A DNA stretch of 64,000 nucleotides, taken from Kaiparowitsia implicata GSE-PSE-MK54-09C (lineage in GTDB: Bacteria > Cyanobacteriota > Cyanobacteriia > Elainellales > Elainellaceae). Below are positions 9,081 through 17,918 of the stretch, piece after piece (positions within the stretch are counted from its first letter, which is position 1; each line of letters starts with the position of its first letter). A model generated the notes under the pieces. It did no database searches. It saw only the letters and a program-made list of their open reading frames with translations, and was not told the origin of the DNA. The position numbers were made by a program, and so were the translations under genes. The stretch is taken from positions 1-64,000 of the forward strand of contig JAHHHI010000094.1 in NCBI GenBank assembly GCA_019359435.1, written 5' to 3'.

Positions 9081-9694
9081 CAGTAGCGTTCTCTAATGTA
9101 GCCATTGCAGTCGAGGCATTGAGTGGATCAGTTGGCTCAGCGATAAGTCTAGGCAAGGCATCATAGAGTCTAAGAGTCTAGTCAGAGCGTTTTGCCAGAA
9201 TGTTTACTCTGTTGAATCTTCAACGTCCGAAAAAAACAGACCAAGATGGATGTGATTTGAGCTGGAGCATCTGAGCATCAATAAAATGAAGTGAAAGATG
9301 AAGTAAATACTTGATCTCGTCTGACGTTGTGTATGCAATAGCCTAGTTGTGAGTGGCCCGAATGGAGTATAGATAGGGGTTATAAACCGAACTCTGTAAC
9401 TGGCCTCATCGGGCGTTGAGCTCCACACATCAAACCGCATTCTGGTTAGAATGGGCGACTGGGCAACTGAAGCGTATTCCTGCAAATTTGAAGATACTGC
9501 CGGATTCAGTAGGCTGTGCTTGCGGCCTATGCGGGCCCTAGGTTTTCAGAGTCTTATTCGAGGTTTCTGGTTTGTTTCGTGCGTTGGCATTGGCTATTAG
9601 GTTAGCGGTTGCCGGAGGCGTGGGGATGTGTGTGTGCTGTGAACCCGTTTCATTTCTATCCTTATTTCTTTATTAATCTTTATTCTGGTGAATC

Positions 9695-11014
9695 ATGCCC
9701 ACACCCAACGGACCTCGCCCCCGGAAACCGAATTCTGCTCGGGGGCGCAAGCCCAAGCTATCTGCTAGCGGCAGGCCCGACGCCAAGCCTAGAGGCAAGC
9801 GAATTATTCAGTCGCCTGGGAAACCTACACGGGGATCGGGCGATCGCCCTCAGCCGCGTCCGTTAGACCGTTCCTCAGACCGGCCTCAAGATCGGCAAGA
9901 TCGGCCTCAGATTCGCCCCAAAGATGGGGAGCGATCGCGCCCTTCTGCCTATGGCAAAGCACCGGATACAGCAGGTTACGATAAACTTCGAGATCAGCCT
10001 CGCCAGCCTCGGGATCGGGATAATTCTGGTGGGCGTCCGCCCCGTGAGTCGGGCTATCGAGATCGCGGGCGGACTCAGGGACGGACTCAAGGACGGGATC
10101 AGGGGCCATCTCAGGGACGGGAGCAAGGGCGCGATCAGCGCTCAGAACGCTATCCTCGCCGAGAGCGGTTTGGCGCGCCGTCTGATGCCGGTCAGGCGTC
10201 TGACTTGCTGCAAGACGAGCAAGCCGTCGATGAGCCCGATTTGATTTATGGGCGGCATCCAGTGCTAGCGGCACTGACGGGCGATCGCCAAATCAACCGT
10301 ATTTGGGTAATGTCTCACCTCCGCTATGATCCGCGCTTTCATACCCTGCTCACAGAAGCAAAGGCCAACGGCGCCGTCATCGATGAAGTGGATGCTCGAC
10401 GCCTTAGCCAAATGACTCAGGGTGCTACTCATCAGGGCATTGTGGCGCAAATTGCCCCCTATAGCTATCTCGAATTGCCGGATCTAATCGCTCGCGCCAA
10501 AGCAGCGTCTGACCAGCCAGTACTGATTGCAGCAGACAGCATTACTGATCCCCATAATCTGGGCGCGATTATCCGTAGTGCCGAGGCCATGGGTGCCCAA
10601 GGTTTGGTGATCCCGCAGCGGCGATCGGCGGGCGTCACGTCTACAGTGATGAAGGTGGCTGCAGGCGGGCTAGAGCATTTGCCTGTGTCGCGCGTTGTCA
10701 ACCTCAGCCGAGCACTCGAGACCCTAAAAGCAGAGGGCTTCTGGATTTATGGAATGGCTGCTGATGCGGCTCAACCGTTGCACACGGTATCGTTTAGCGG
10801 GCCAGTGGTGCTGGTAGTCGGTGCTGAGGGCGACGGCCTGAATCTGATTACTCAGCGCCATTGCGACGTGCTGGTGTCGATCCCGCTAAAGGGAAAGACC
10901 ACGAGTCTGAATGCATCCGTTGCAACTGGTATGGTGTTATACGAAGTCTTCCGCCAGCGATGGGCTACTATTCGATCCTTGGATGCAGGCTCTCATTCAT
11001 CAGAGCATTCATAA
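9695..11014 (+). CDS. rlmB: 23S rRNA (guanosine-2'-O)-methyltransferase RlmB (TrmH/SpoU family)
   Basis: A 439-residue protein. Residues 1-180 are low-complexity and rich in Arg, Asp, Gln, Pro and Gly (repeats such as [17 protein letters not shown]). The ordered part starts at [13 protein letters not shown] with the RlmB substrate-binding domain. The SPOUT methyltransferase domain follows, with [23 protein letters not shown] and [22 protein letters not shown] forming the knotted SAM site. RlmB methylates G2251 in the peptidyl-transferase P-loop of 23S rRNA. Most bacterial RlmB proteins are about 250 residues, so the basic tail is an addition. It is plausibly RNA-binding and is common in cyanobacterial members. 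Confidence 0.9.
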   Translation: MPTPNGPRPRKPNSARGRKPKLSASGRPDAKPRGKRIIQSPGKPTRGSGDRPQPRPLDRSSDRPQDRQDRPQIRPKDGERSRPSAYGKAPDTAGYDKLRDQPRQPRDRDNSGGRPPRESGYRDRGRTQGRTQGRDQGPSQGREQGRDQRSERYPRRERFGAPSDAGQASDLLQDEQAVDEPDLIYGRHPVLAALTGDRQINRIWVMSHLRYDPRFHTLLTEAKANGAVIDEVDARRLSQMTQGATHQGIVAQIAPYSYLELPDLIARAKAASDQPVLIAADSITDPHNLGAIIRSAEAMGAQGLVIPQRRSAGVTSTVMKVAAGGLEHLPVSRVVNLSRALETLKAEGFWIYGMAADAAQPLHTVSFSGPVVLVVGAEGDGLNLITQRHCDVLVSIPLKGKTTSLNASVATGMVLYEVFRQRWATIRSLDAGSHSSEHS

Positions 11015-11143
11015 TTACATCCAAAGGCGCTTGTTTCTTCTGGCTAGACTTTGTAGCGTGAACCTAAGTTTTTATATTCACGTCTGTGATTGCTGTGCAC
11101 GTTGCTGACTGTCTAAACGCCATCGGATTATACTGCGAGACTT

Positions 11144-11419
11144 ATGAAAGATTTTGTGACTAGCTTACTCCAGACCTTTGGTCTTGCCTGGTGGGTCGAA
11201 ATCTCGACCGATTCTCCCCGCTGCATCTACTTTTTTGGCCCATTTCTTAATGAAGCAGAGGCTGAGCGCCATAAGCCTGGCTATGTGGAAGATTTGCAGG
11301 CAGAAGGGGCTCAGAATATTCGTATTGCCATTAAGCGCTGTAAGCCTGGTAAGCTAACGCTATACGATGAAGCGCTAGATCGAATGACGATCCCTGGCGT
11401 ATTTAGCCGCCAAACTTAG
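11144..11419 (+). CDS. DUF1816 small protein
   Basis: A 91-residue protein of the cyanobacterial DUF1816 family. The conserved features seen are LAWWVEISTDSPRCIYFFGPF near the N-terminus, then AEAERHKPGYVEDLQAEG and a C-terminal IAIKRCKP. Members are distantly related to CpcD-like phycobilisome linker modules and often respond to light or stress. The function is not established. It stands alone, and a strong hairpin lies about 110 bases downstream. Confidence 0.8.
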   Translation: MKDFVTSLLQTFGLAWWVEISTDSPRCIYFFGPFLNEAEAERHKPGYVEDLQAEGAQNIRIAIKRCKPGKLTLYDEALDRMTIPGVFSRQT

Positions 11420-11529
11420 TCTCTAGAGCCTAGGCATAGGTTGAGAGGCTATAGGTTTGATGCGTCGGGTTGCGGTGGGTCATCGCAGCTCAGTCTTGCG
11501 GTGATTATATTTTGTGGAATCGAGTGAAC

Positions 11530-11555
11530 GAGCAGCCTTGGGCACAAGGCTGCTC
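11530..11555 (+). terminator. hairpin, probable transcription terminator
   Basis: A perfect 11-bp stem (GAGCAGCCTTG/CAAGGCTGCTC) with a 4-base loop, about 110 bases after the DUF1816 gene. No long T-run follows, so it may be a terminator without a classic U-tract or an RNA-processing hairpin. Confidence 0.5.
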
Positions 11556-11639
11556 AAGGCCTTTCCGAGTGCTGATTTGGCGTCAAAACTTTGAACAAGC
11601 CTCAGCTTATTAACATCAGTCTTCAACGCAGGGTTGCGG

Positions 11640-11737
11640 TGCGGCAAATGCCTGAAACCCTGCTATCCAAGACGCAGGCATCCCGGCTTTGTGTTATTTC
11701 AGCCCTGTAGCCTGTGGCTGAAACAATGCTATCGAAC
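11640..11737 (+). repeat. structured repeat family 2, copy 1
   Basis: This element shares the order CGGCAAATGCCT ... ACGCAGGC ... ACAATGCTAT-GAACTC with a second copy at 45.5 kb. It can fold two hairpins, CCTGC/GCAGG (11659-11678) and TTTCAGCC/GGCTGAAA (11697-11723). The loops and flanks are shared with the other copy but the stem bases differ in a paired way. Confidence 0.6.
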
Positions 11738-11742
11738 TCCTG

Positions 11743-11760
11743 TCAGGTTAATTAACCTGA
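11743..11760. repeat. 18-bp perfect palindrome
   Basis: TCAGGTTAATTAACCTGA is a perfect palindrome directly after the structured repeat. It leads into GAGTTCGGAATAAGCTC, a motif that recurs near 38.9, 61.1, 62.5 and 62.7 kb. It may be an operator or a repeat-element end. The gap 11420-11800 holds this, the hairpin and the family 2 copy, and no gene. Confidence 0.5.
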
Positions 11761-11800
11761 GTTCGGAATAAGCTCAAACCCCCTTTAACCCGAACTGGCG

Positions 11801-12643
11801 TTAATTAGCCTCAGCAATTGATGTGATTTCTGGGTAGTTGGCAAGCCATTGATCGATATCCTGCAATACCTGCTGAGGAATTTCCCAGGGGAATAGGTGC
11901 GCGACATGCGGGTAGCAGTGAGATTGGCAATTGGGCAGATGCGCAGCCGTTTCTAGGCTGGATGCTGCGGTGATATGCACGTCCTCTGCGCCCGCGAGCA
12001 TGAGGCTGGGGCAGGTCAGGCGATGAAGCTGGTTTAAGCGATTGTATCGCTGCCGCAGGGCTGTGTTCAGCGCTGCATTAGCCTGAGTAGAGGTAGTCAG
12101 GTAGGCCGTCACGGCATCCTGCGCTAGATAGCGATAGGTTGATGGCGTGTGGGTGCGAACGAGGTAGCGAAAGAGCGATCGCCGCCCAAACCAGTCAATA
12201 TTCCACTGCACTCCGGGCAGCGCCCAGTTCACCAAGCCCGCTACACCAGTAAGGGCATAGGTCGACCAATCCACGGGTGGATGATTGCCGACAGGACGTG
12301 CTGCTGTGGCGATTAATATCAGCCCTGTGATGCGTTCGGGATACCGCAGCGCCAGTTCTATTGCCAAGATGCCGCCCAGCGACCAGCCCAGAACTAAGCA
12401 ACGCTCAATCGCTAAGTGATCTAGCAGCGCCTCTAAATCTACCAAGTGGTCAGCCATTTCGAACGGCTGTCGGGTTTGGCTGCTGCCGTAGCCTCTCAGA
12501 TCAGGCGCGATGGTGGTGAAGTGCTGCGATAGGGGATGAGTAAAAACACCCATGCTCTGACCTGACCCCGGATGCCCATGCAGGCAAAGAACGGGAAAGC
12601 CGCTGCCTTGAATCTGAGTCTTGAGGGGAAATGCCGACGCCAT
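11801..12643 (-). CDS. alpha/beta hydrolase
   Basis: A 280-residue alpha/beta-hydrolase-fold enzyme. LHGHPGSGQSM forms the oxyanion-hole region, APDLRGYGSS the conserved Asp-Arg-Gly-Tyr block, and GWSLGG the nucleophile elbow with catalytic serine. LAGAEDVHI carries the acid, and PHVAHLFPWE the catalytic histidine. The overall pattern is that of MenH/BioH-type or esterase-like proteins; the substrate is unknown. No signal peptide, so it is cytoplasmic. It is transcribed alone, away from the serine-hydrolase gene upstream. Confidence 0.85.
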   Translation of the reverse strand: MASAFPLKTQIQGSGFPVLCLHGHPGSGQSMGVFTHPLSQHFTTIAPDLRGYGSSQTRQPFEMADHLVDLEALLDHLAIERCLVLGWSLGGILAIELALRYPERITGLILIATAARPVGNHPPVDWSTYALTGVAGLVNWALPGVQWNIDWFGRRSLFRYLVRTHTPSTYRYLAQDAVTAYLTTSTQANAALNTALRQRYNRLNQLHRLTCPSLMLAGAEDVHITAASSLETAAHLPNCQSHCYPHVAHLFPWEIPQQVLQDIDQWLANYPEITSIAEAN

Positions 12644-12754
12644 AGATCAAGGATGAGGGTGACAGAACCGTGCTGCACGGACTCGCTTAGTTCAGTCTAC
12701 ATGCTGATTGTGGACGGCTTGTCACGGAACGGCAACTCTCCTTAGAATCCGTCA

Positions 12755-14074
12755 TTAGAACCCGTCATTGGCGATCAGGTGATCGACAATGGAACGCATG
12801 ACGGCGCGATAGGCGGGCTCGTTAGCGGTGTAGTCGATGGTCAGGGTGATGACGTAAATGGTGCCATTGAGCGTGACACCCATCGTTGCGCCCAGCATTT
12901 TAGAGTTTTGACCTGTCTTTTCGCCGACCCAGATGGCAGGTTGCCGCACAGTTGAGTAGCCTAGATCCCAATCATATTGGTTCACCAGACTTTCTAAAAT
13001 CACGTCGTCGCCGGGGTGCTCTTGGTTATAGATCCCCACCATCATGTCGGTTAGTTCATCCGTTGTGATGCTGTTGGGCACGCCAGTGATGCCGTTGCTC
13101 GGAGCAATGGACTCACCAATCAGCTTGGTATTCACCCGCGTGGTTCTATAGCCGCGATCGCGCATCACCTGGTTAATGTAGTCCATCCCCACATAGTCGA
13201 TCAGCTCATTGGTGGCGATATTGCTGCTATAAGCCAGCATTTGGTAGTTCACTTGGCGCAGGGGATATTCTGCACCCACCCAGATTTTTGCGGCGTCTTC
13301 GGTGTAGTTGCTGCGGCTGATGGAAATGATTTCGCTGATGTCGATCCCATCCTCTTCTACCTTTTGCATTAGGGCGATCGCAATCGGGACTTTGATCAAG
13401 CTTGCAGGGCTGGCGGGTTCCACATCTCCTTGATATCGGCGGCATTCTCGCTGGCTGCTGCACACTGTGATTCGCACATCTGAGCCATAGCCCGACTCTT
13501 CCGCAATTTCTTCTAGAAAGCTAGATCGGGCGGTGTCATAGCGGTAGGCGGCGATCGCCAGCCGCGCTTGATAGTCCTCTAGCTCTTCTAGGGCCTGGTC
13601 GTAGACCAGAGACTCGCGGGGAATGCCCAGCAACAGCGCCACGGCCTCATCCCAACGCTGATAGACAGAGCCCTCGGCTGCCTCTGTCGATTCCTCGGGG
13701 TCTAGCCGCCGCTCTAGGGATCGGGCGTCGTTAGCCAGGGCGATCGCCTCGTCTAAGCGCTCTTTCGACATCTCTTCGATTTGGATGCGAATTTCGACGG
13801 CTTGCAGCTTCTGAGTGAGCTGAGAGCTGCTTGACCCAGCGCCATTGCTGCTGCTGAGGAGCACTTGGGGCTGCTGCGCGATCTGTCCTATCAACTGTTC
13901 TCGAAGCTGGCGCAAATTTTCGAGCGATCGCACCGTATCCAGATCCAGCGTGTTGTCGTAAGACGCTTCTACCACCGGGGTAAGCGCTGGATACGAGTGC
14001 ACGAGCACCCCCCCCGTCAATACTCCTAAAAAACTAATAGGAGCAACTAACAATAACCATCGCAGCCGACGCAT
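12755..14074 (-). CDS. serine hydrolase of the penicillin-binding/class A beta-lactamase fold
   Basis: A 439-residue protein with an N-terminal membrane anchor (residues 6-27) and a predicted coiled-coil/linker region of about 180 residues. A PBP-type domain follows with the three expected motifs: Ser225-Leu-Ile-Lys228, Ser283-Ser-Asn285 and Lys386-Thr-Gly388. I could not identify the Glu166-type general base of true class A beta-lactamases. It is therefore more likely a periplasmic DD-peptidase-like or peptidoglycan-related protein than a resistance enzyme. Residues 52-110 (LENLRQLREQ, then VEIRIQIEEMSKERLDEAI) look coiled-coil. It is divergent from gatA across a 386-base intergenic region. 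Confidence 0.8.
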   Translation of the reverse strand: MRRLRWLLLVAPISFLGVLTGGVLVHSYPALTPVVEASYDNTLDLDTVRSLENLRQLREQLIGQIAQQPQVLLSSSNGAGSSSSQLTQKLQAVEIRIQIEEMSKERLDEAIALANDARSLERRLDPEESTEAAEGSVYQRWDEAVALLLGIPRESLVYDQALEELEDYQARLAIAAYRYDTARSSFLEEIAEESGYGSDVRITVCSSQRECRRYQGDVEPASPASLIKVPIAIALMQKVEEDGIDISEIISISRSNYTEDAAKIWVGAEYPLRQVNYQMLAYSSNIATNELIDYVGMDYINQVMRDRGYRTTRVNTKLIGESIAPSNGITGVPNSITTDELTDMMVGIYNQEHPGDDVILESLVNQYDWDLGYSTVRQPAIWVGEKTGQNSKMLGATMGVTLNGTIYVITLTIDYTANEPAYRAVMRSIVDHLIANDGF

Positions 14075-14460
14075 CCATCAACCTCACACGGGATAAAAAC
14101 ACCCCAACAGTAATGCCCTTTCTTTCCTAAATGTCTTTAATCATTTGCCTGGAACTGCTGGTCTTAGAGAAAAAGCGCTGCACAGGGCTATCAGCAAACC
14201 AACGGTTGAATTTTATAGACGAGAATAAATCTTAAGGAAATTCTAAGGGTTAACCAAAGTTAACTATAGAACATCCTCAGCAAGGTGAGTCCCATGATAC
14301 ATCCCTCACTGTTTTTCAGATCTCTACAGCCTGTTATTCAACTAGAGCTGAGTCCCCACTGCTCGGGTGCTGGGGTGGCGATCGCTAAAGCAACAAAAAA
14401 TCGACTAGACTAAAAAACGAATTATCGCCAGCCCGCGAGGATTAAGTAAAGAGGTACCCC
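14075..14460. promoter_or_regulatory. divergent intergenic region upstream of gatA
   Basis: A 386-base gap separating two divergent genes, so it must hold both promoters. It is AT-rich around 14210-14270 and contains GGGTTAACCAAAGTTAACTATA with a repeated GTTAAC. A ribosome-binding site AAAGAGGT lies eight bases before the gatA start. No small gene is apparent. Confidence 0.4.
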
Positions 14461-15924
14461 ATGGCATCTATCCGAGAGTTGCATCATCAGCTCATCCAGA
14501 AAGAGCGCACTGCGGTTGAGCTGGCAGAAGCAGCCCTAGCGCGTATGGACGCCCTGGAACCCCAGATCAAAAGTTTTTTGACCGTGACCGCCGATCAGGC
14601 GCTAGCTCAGGCCCGCCGAGTCGATGCCCAAATTGCCGCAGGCGAACCGATTGGGCTGCTGGCAGGTATCCCCATCGGCATCAAAGATAATATGTGCACT
14701 CAGGGCATTCGCACCACCTGCGGCTCGCGCATTTTAGAAACCTTTGTGCCGCCCTATGAATCGACGGTGACCCAGCGGTTGCAGCAGGCGGGAGCGGTCA
14801 TGGTAGGCAAAACAAATATGGATGAGTTTGCCATGGGCAGCTCTACCGAAACGTCGGCCTACCAAGTCACCGCCAATCCCTGGGATGTAGAACGGGTGCC
14901 GGGTGGCTCGTCGGGTGGCTCGGCAGCCGCTGTGGCCGCTGGCGAGTGCGTGGTGTCCTTGGGGTCAGACACAGGCGGCTCGATTCGGCAACCGGCTTCG
15001 CTGTGTGGCGTCGTGGGGATGAAGCCCACCTATGGGCTGGTGTCGCGCTATGGGCTGGTGGCGTTTGCCTCATCGCTGGATCAGATCGGCCCGTTTGGGC
15101 GATCGGTAGAAGATGTGGCGCTGGTGTTGCAGGCGATCGCCGGTCATGATCCCCACGATGCCACCAGCCTTGATGTGGAGATTCCCGATTATGCCGCCGC
15201 GCTGAAGCCCGACTTCAAGCCGCGCGGAAAACTGCGAATTGGCATCATTAAAGAAACCTTTGGGGAAGGGCTAGACGCCACAGTGGAAGCGGCGGTGACC
15301 CAAGCGGTTGAACAGATGCAGGCGATGGGCGCTGAAGTGCAGGTGGTGTCGTGCCCGCAGTTTCGCTATGGATTGCCGACCTATTACATCATTGCGCCGT
15401 CAGAAGCGTCGGCGAACCTGGCCCGCTATGACGGGGTTAAGTTTGGCTATCGCCATGATGATCCCGAAAACCTACTTGACATGTACGTTAAAACCCGCTC
15501 TGAGGGCTTTGGGGCAGAGGTGAAGCGGCGCATCATGATTGGCACCTATGTGCTGTCGGCGGGCTATTACGATGCTTACTACCTTAAGGCGCAAAAGGTG
15601 CGGACGCTGATCAAGCAAGACTTTGAGCGGGCGTTTCAGCAGGTGGATGTGCTGGTGTCTCCCACCTCGCCTACGACGGCCTTTAGAGCAGGTGAGAAGA
15701 CCGATGATCCCCTCGGTATGTATCTGCTGGACTTGATGACGATTCCGGTGAACCTGGCGGGGCTACCCGCCATTAGCTTGCCCTGTGGTTTTGATGCTCA
15801 GGGCTTACCCATTGGGCTACAGCTCATTGGCAATGTGCTGCGCGAAGATTTGCTGCTGAGTGTGGCCCATGCCTATGAACAGGCGACAGAGTGGCACAAG
15901 CGCAAGCCGCCCCTTGCTGTGTAA
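14461..15924 (+). CDS. gatA: Asp-tRNA(Asn)/Glu-tRNA(Gln) amidotransferase subunit A
   Basis: A 487-residue amidase-signature protein, the usual GatA length. The Ser-cisSer-Lys triad is present: Lys75 (GIKDN), Ser150 ([11 protein letters not shown]) and nucleophile Ser174 ([13 protein letters not shown]). GatA releases ammonia from glutamine, and GatB uses it to convert Glu-tRNA(Gln) to Gln-tRNA(Gln), the route used by cyanobacteria. gatB and gatC are not in this window, consistent with their dispersed location in cyanobacteria. The start is well supported by AAAGAGGT. A hydrolase gene begins 15 bases downstream and may be co-transcribed. Confidence 0.95.
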   Translation: MASIRELHHQLIQKERTAVELAEAALARMDALEPQIKSFLTVTADQALAQARRVDAQIAAGEPIGLLAGIPIGIKDNMCTQGIRTTCGSRILETFVPPYESTVTQRLQQAGAVMVGKTNMDEFAMGSSTETSAYQVTANPWDVERVPGGSSGGSAAAVAAGECVVSLGSDTGGSIRQPASLCGVVGMKPTYGLVSRYGLVAFASSLDQIGPFGRSVEDVALVLQAIAGHDPHDATSLDVEIPDYAAALKPDFKPRGKLRIGIIKETFGEGLDATVEAAVTQAVEQMQAMGAEVQVVSCPQFRYGLPTYYIIAPSEASANLARYDGVKFGYRHDDPENLLDMYVKTRSEGFGAEVKRRIMIGTYVLSAGYYDAYYLKAQKVRTLIKQDFERAFQQVDVLVSPTSPTTAFRAGEKTDDPLGMYLLDLMTIPVNLAGLPAISLPCGFDAQGLPIGLQLIGNVLREDLLLSVAHAYEQATEWHKRKPPLAV

Positions 15925-15938
15925 GAGGAGAGTAATCG

Positions 15939-16856
15939 TTGATTGGGCGATCGCTCCTCTCTCTGGGTATCAAGGGTATTGCGGTGGGGTTGGCGCTCTA
16001 TCTGGTGCTGTGTGGCTACCTCTATACCCAGCAGGCGCGATTCATCTTTTTTCCTCGACGGGCGATCGCCCGCACCCCCGCTGCGGTGGGGTTGGTGTTT
16101 GAGGATGTGTGGATTCCGGTTGAGGAGGCATCAGCCGAGAACGCATCAGCCGAGAACGCGTCAGCCGAGAATGCGTCAGATGAAGACCTGATGCATGGCT
16201 GGTGGATTCCCGCAGGGGACTCGCCGCTGGAGGATGATCCCCTTACGCTGCTCTACTTTCATGGCAATGCCGCGAACGTGGGTGATCTGGTTGATCTCGC
16301 TCGTCAGTTTCATGACATGGGGCTGGCGGTGCTGCTGGTGGACTATCGCGGCTACGGGCGCAGTCAGGGAGGCTTTCCGTCCCAAGAGTCGGTATATGCC
16401 GATGCAGAGGCGGCTTGGCGCTACCTGGTGCGCGATCGCCAGCGTGCTCCCCACCGCATTGTGCTCTACGGCCACTCGTTAGGTGGGGCGATCGCCCTGT
16501 GGCTTGCCGCCCAGCAGCCCCAGGCAGGCGCGGTGATTGCCGAAGCTTCGTTTACCTCGGTGGGGGCGATCGCCCAGCGCATTCCACCCTACCGACTGTT
16601 GCCCATTGATCGGCTGCTGACGCAACGCTTTGATGCACTGGCTGCCGCACAGCAGATGCAGGTGCCGGTGCTATTTCTGCATGGCACGGCAGATGTCACA
16701 GTGCCCCCTGACATGAGCGAGACGCTGTATGAGGCAGCGACAGAGCCTAAGGAACTCTGGCTGGTGCCCCAAGCCAATCACAATACGGTTCCTGCAGTGG
16801 CGGGAGCAGCTTATCCCCAACGGATTCAGCAGTTTTTGAACCGGGTTGTGAGATGA
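15939..16856 (+). CDS. membrane-anchored alpha/beta hydrolase
   Basis: A 305-residue alpha/beta hydrolase of the ABHD13/BEM46-like type. It has an N-terminal hydrophobic helix (about residues 5-25), YFHGNAANVGD for the oxyanion hole, LLVDYRGYGRS, and the nucleophile elbow GHSLGG. LHGTADVTVP holds the acid, and NHNTVP the catalytic His. Start is TTG with a strong AGGAG site eight bases ahead. The linker before the catalytic domain carries ASAEN repeated about three times plus ASDED, encoded by 15-bp tandem repeats at about 16127-16187. It lies 15 bases after gatA, so is probably read with it. The substrate is unknown. Confidence 0.85.
   Translation: MIGRSLLSLGIKGIAVGLALYLVLCGYLYTQQARFIFFPRRAIARTPAAVGLVFEDVWIPVEEASAENASAENASAENASDEDLMHGWWIPAGDSPLEDDPLTLLYFHGNAANVGDLVDLARQFHDMGLAVLLVDYRGYGRSQGGFPSQESVYADAEAAWRYLVRDRQRAPHRIVLYGHSLGGAIALWLAAQQPQAGAVIAEASFTSVGAIAQRIPPYRLLPIDRLLTQRFDALAAAQQMQVPVLFLHGTADVTVPPDMSETLYEAATEPKELWLVPQANHNTVPAVAGAAYPQRIQQFLNRVVR
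16127..16187 (+). repeat. 15-bp in-frame tandem repeat
   Basis: About four units of GCATCAGCCGAGAAC-like sequence with a few substitutions. They encode the alanine-serine-glutamate-asparagine linker of the membrane-anchored hydrolase. The in-frame unit length means copy-number change alters only linker length. Confidence 0.8.
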
Positions 16857-16893
16857 GGCCATGATGCCGAAGAGGATAGTGGCAGTGTGGCGA

Positions 16894-17775
16894 TTACGGC
16901 TGCTCTGCGGATTCTGGCTGCTCTGCGGATTCTGGCTGCTCCACCGCGTCGATGATGGGCAAAAACCGTCCAGAGCGGTAGCGCCAGCCAATGCCATCGG
17001 GGTCGATCGTTTGGCTCCACACGGGAAAGTTCGCTAGGCGCTTGCGGCGGCTAATGGTGCTGGGGCTAACCCCCAGGCGCTTCGATAGCTTGACACCCGA
17101 CAGCGACCCGTCTCCTTCAGCGAGATCGAGATAGAGCTGCCACACGCCCACCAGCAGCGCAAAAATAACCAGGATGGCGGCCTCTGGGCGGCGCATTCGG
17201 TTGTCGTCGGCGTCTACAGCCGTGGGAACAAAGGCCAGCTCTGTCGGCACGTCTACGGGATCTGCCTCCTGAAACTCTGGCTCGGGCTGTGCAGGCGATG
17301 GTTGGGAGGGTTCAAACCACTCAGTGGGATCCATAGTGTCTAGAAAGGGCGGATGTTCAAAGGGATTTTGCAGATCGGGCGGCAGTTCGTCGATAGTCTG
17401 CGCTGGGTTGCTGGCAGCATACCCCGAGTCGGGCGATCGCAGTTGTGTGCTTGATGACGCTGCTTCAACTGCCCCCTCGGGCGATCGCAGCGGCATCTCG
17501 TGCTGCCAGGCAATGTGCTTGGCATAGGTTTGGTGAGCGTAGAGGTGTATGCGCTGCAAGGTTTGAATCTGCAGGGTTTGGATCAGCTGCTCTACGAGGG
17601 CGATTGACTGCTGCTGATCGGGCGCAGGGGAACTGTGCAGCACCACATGCAGTTCTTGATCCCGCGTGGTAGCCCGTGCGGTAACGCCCAGCGGCTTAAG
17701 GCTGTGGTTCAGAATCGCTGCAATGACCTTGGGGTTGCCCTGCTGCGCCAGCGCCAAAAACTCAGGAGATGGCAT
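16894..17775 (-). CDS. HTH-domain hypothetical protein
   Basis: A 293-residue protein without a recognised full-length family. Residues 1-100 (starting MPSPEFLALAQQGNPKVIAAILNHSLKPLGVTA) form a conserved cyanobacterial N-terminal module. An acidic, proline-rich linker follows. Near the C-terminus a hydrophobic stretch (ILVIFALLVGVWQLYLDL) comes before LSGVKLSKRLGVSPSTISRRKRLANFPVW, a clear helix-turn-helix. It ends with tandem EQPESA repeats. The ATG at 17775 matches the start of the conserved module; an upstream extension to 17988 is non-conserved. Presumably DNA-binding, with an unknown target. It follows the NurA gene on the same strand. Confidence 0.65.
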   Translation of the reverse strand: MPSPEFLALAQQGNPKVIAAILNHSLKPLGVTARATTRDQELHVVLHSSPAPDQQQSIALVEQLIQTLQIQTLQRIHLYAHQTYAKHIAWQHEMPLRSPEGAVEAASSSTQLRSPDSGYAASNPAQTIDELPPDLQNPFEHPPFLDTMDPTEWFEPSQPSPAQPEPEFQEADPVDVPTELAFVPTAVDADDNRMRRPEAAILVIFALLVGVWQLYLDLAEGDGSLSGVKLSKRLGVSPSTISRRKRLANFPVWSQTIDPDGIGWRYRSGRFLPIIDAVEQPESAEQPESAEQP

Positions 17776-17918
17776 GACAAACGATGGTTCAAACCATCCG
17801 CAAACGTCCACCTTAGTAGACCATTCAGCGGTACATCTTTTCAACCGGATGATTGAGGTATTTGAGCAATGGCAGGGTGAAGCGAGGGCTGCACCTGTGC
17901 TCTTTTCGAGAAATCTCT

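Noticed and set aside
9204-9485. 93-codon leftward frame in the gap before rlmB
   Set aside because: AT-rich, no protein family, no ribosome-binding site; probably chance.
12755-14074. Reading the serine hydrolase as a beta-lactamase resistance gene
   Set aside because: SxxK, SxN and KTG are present, but no Glu166-type residue was found and the long coiled-coil region is atypical.
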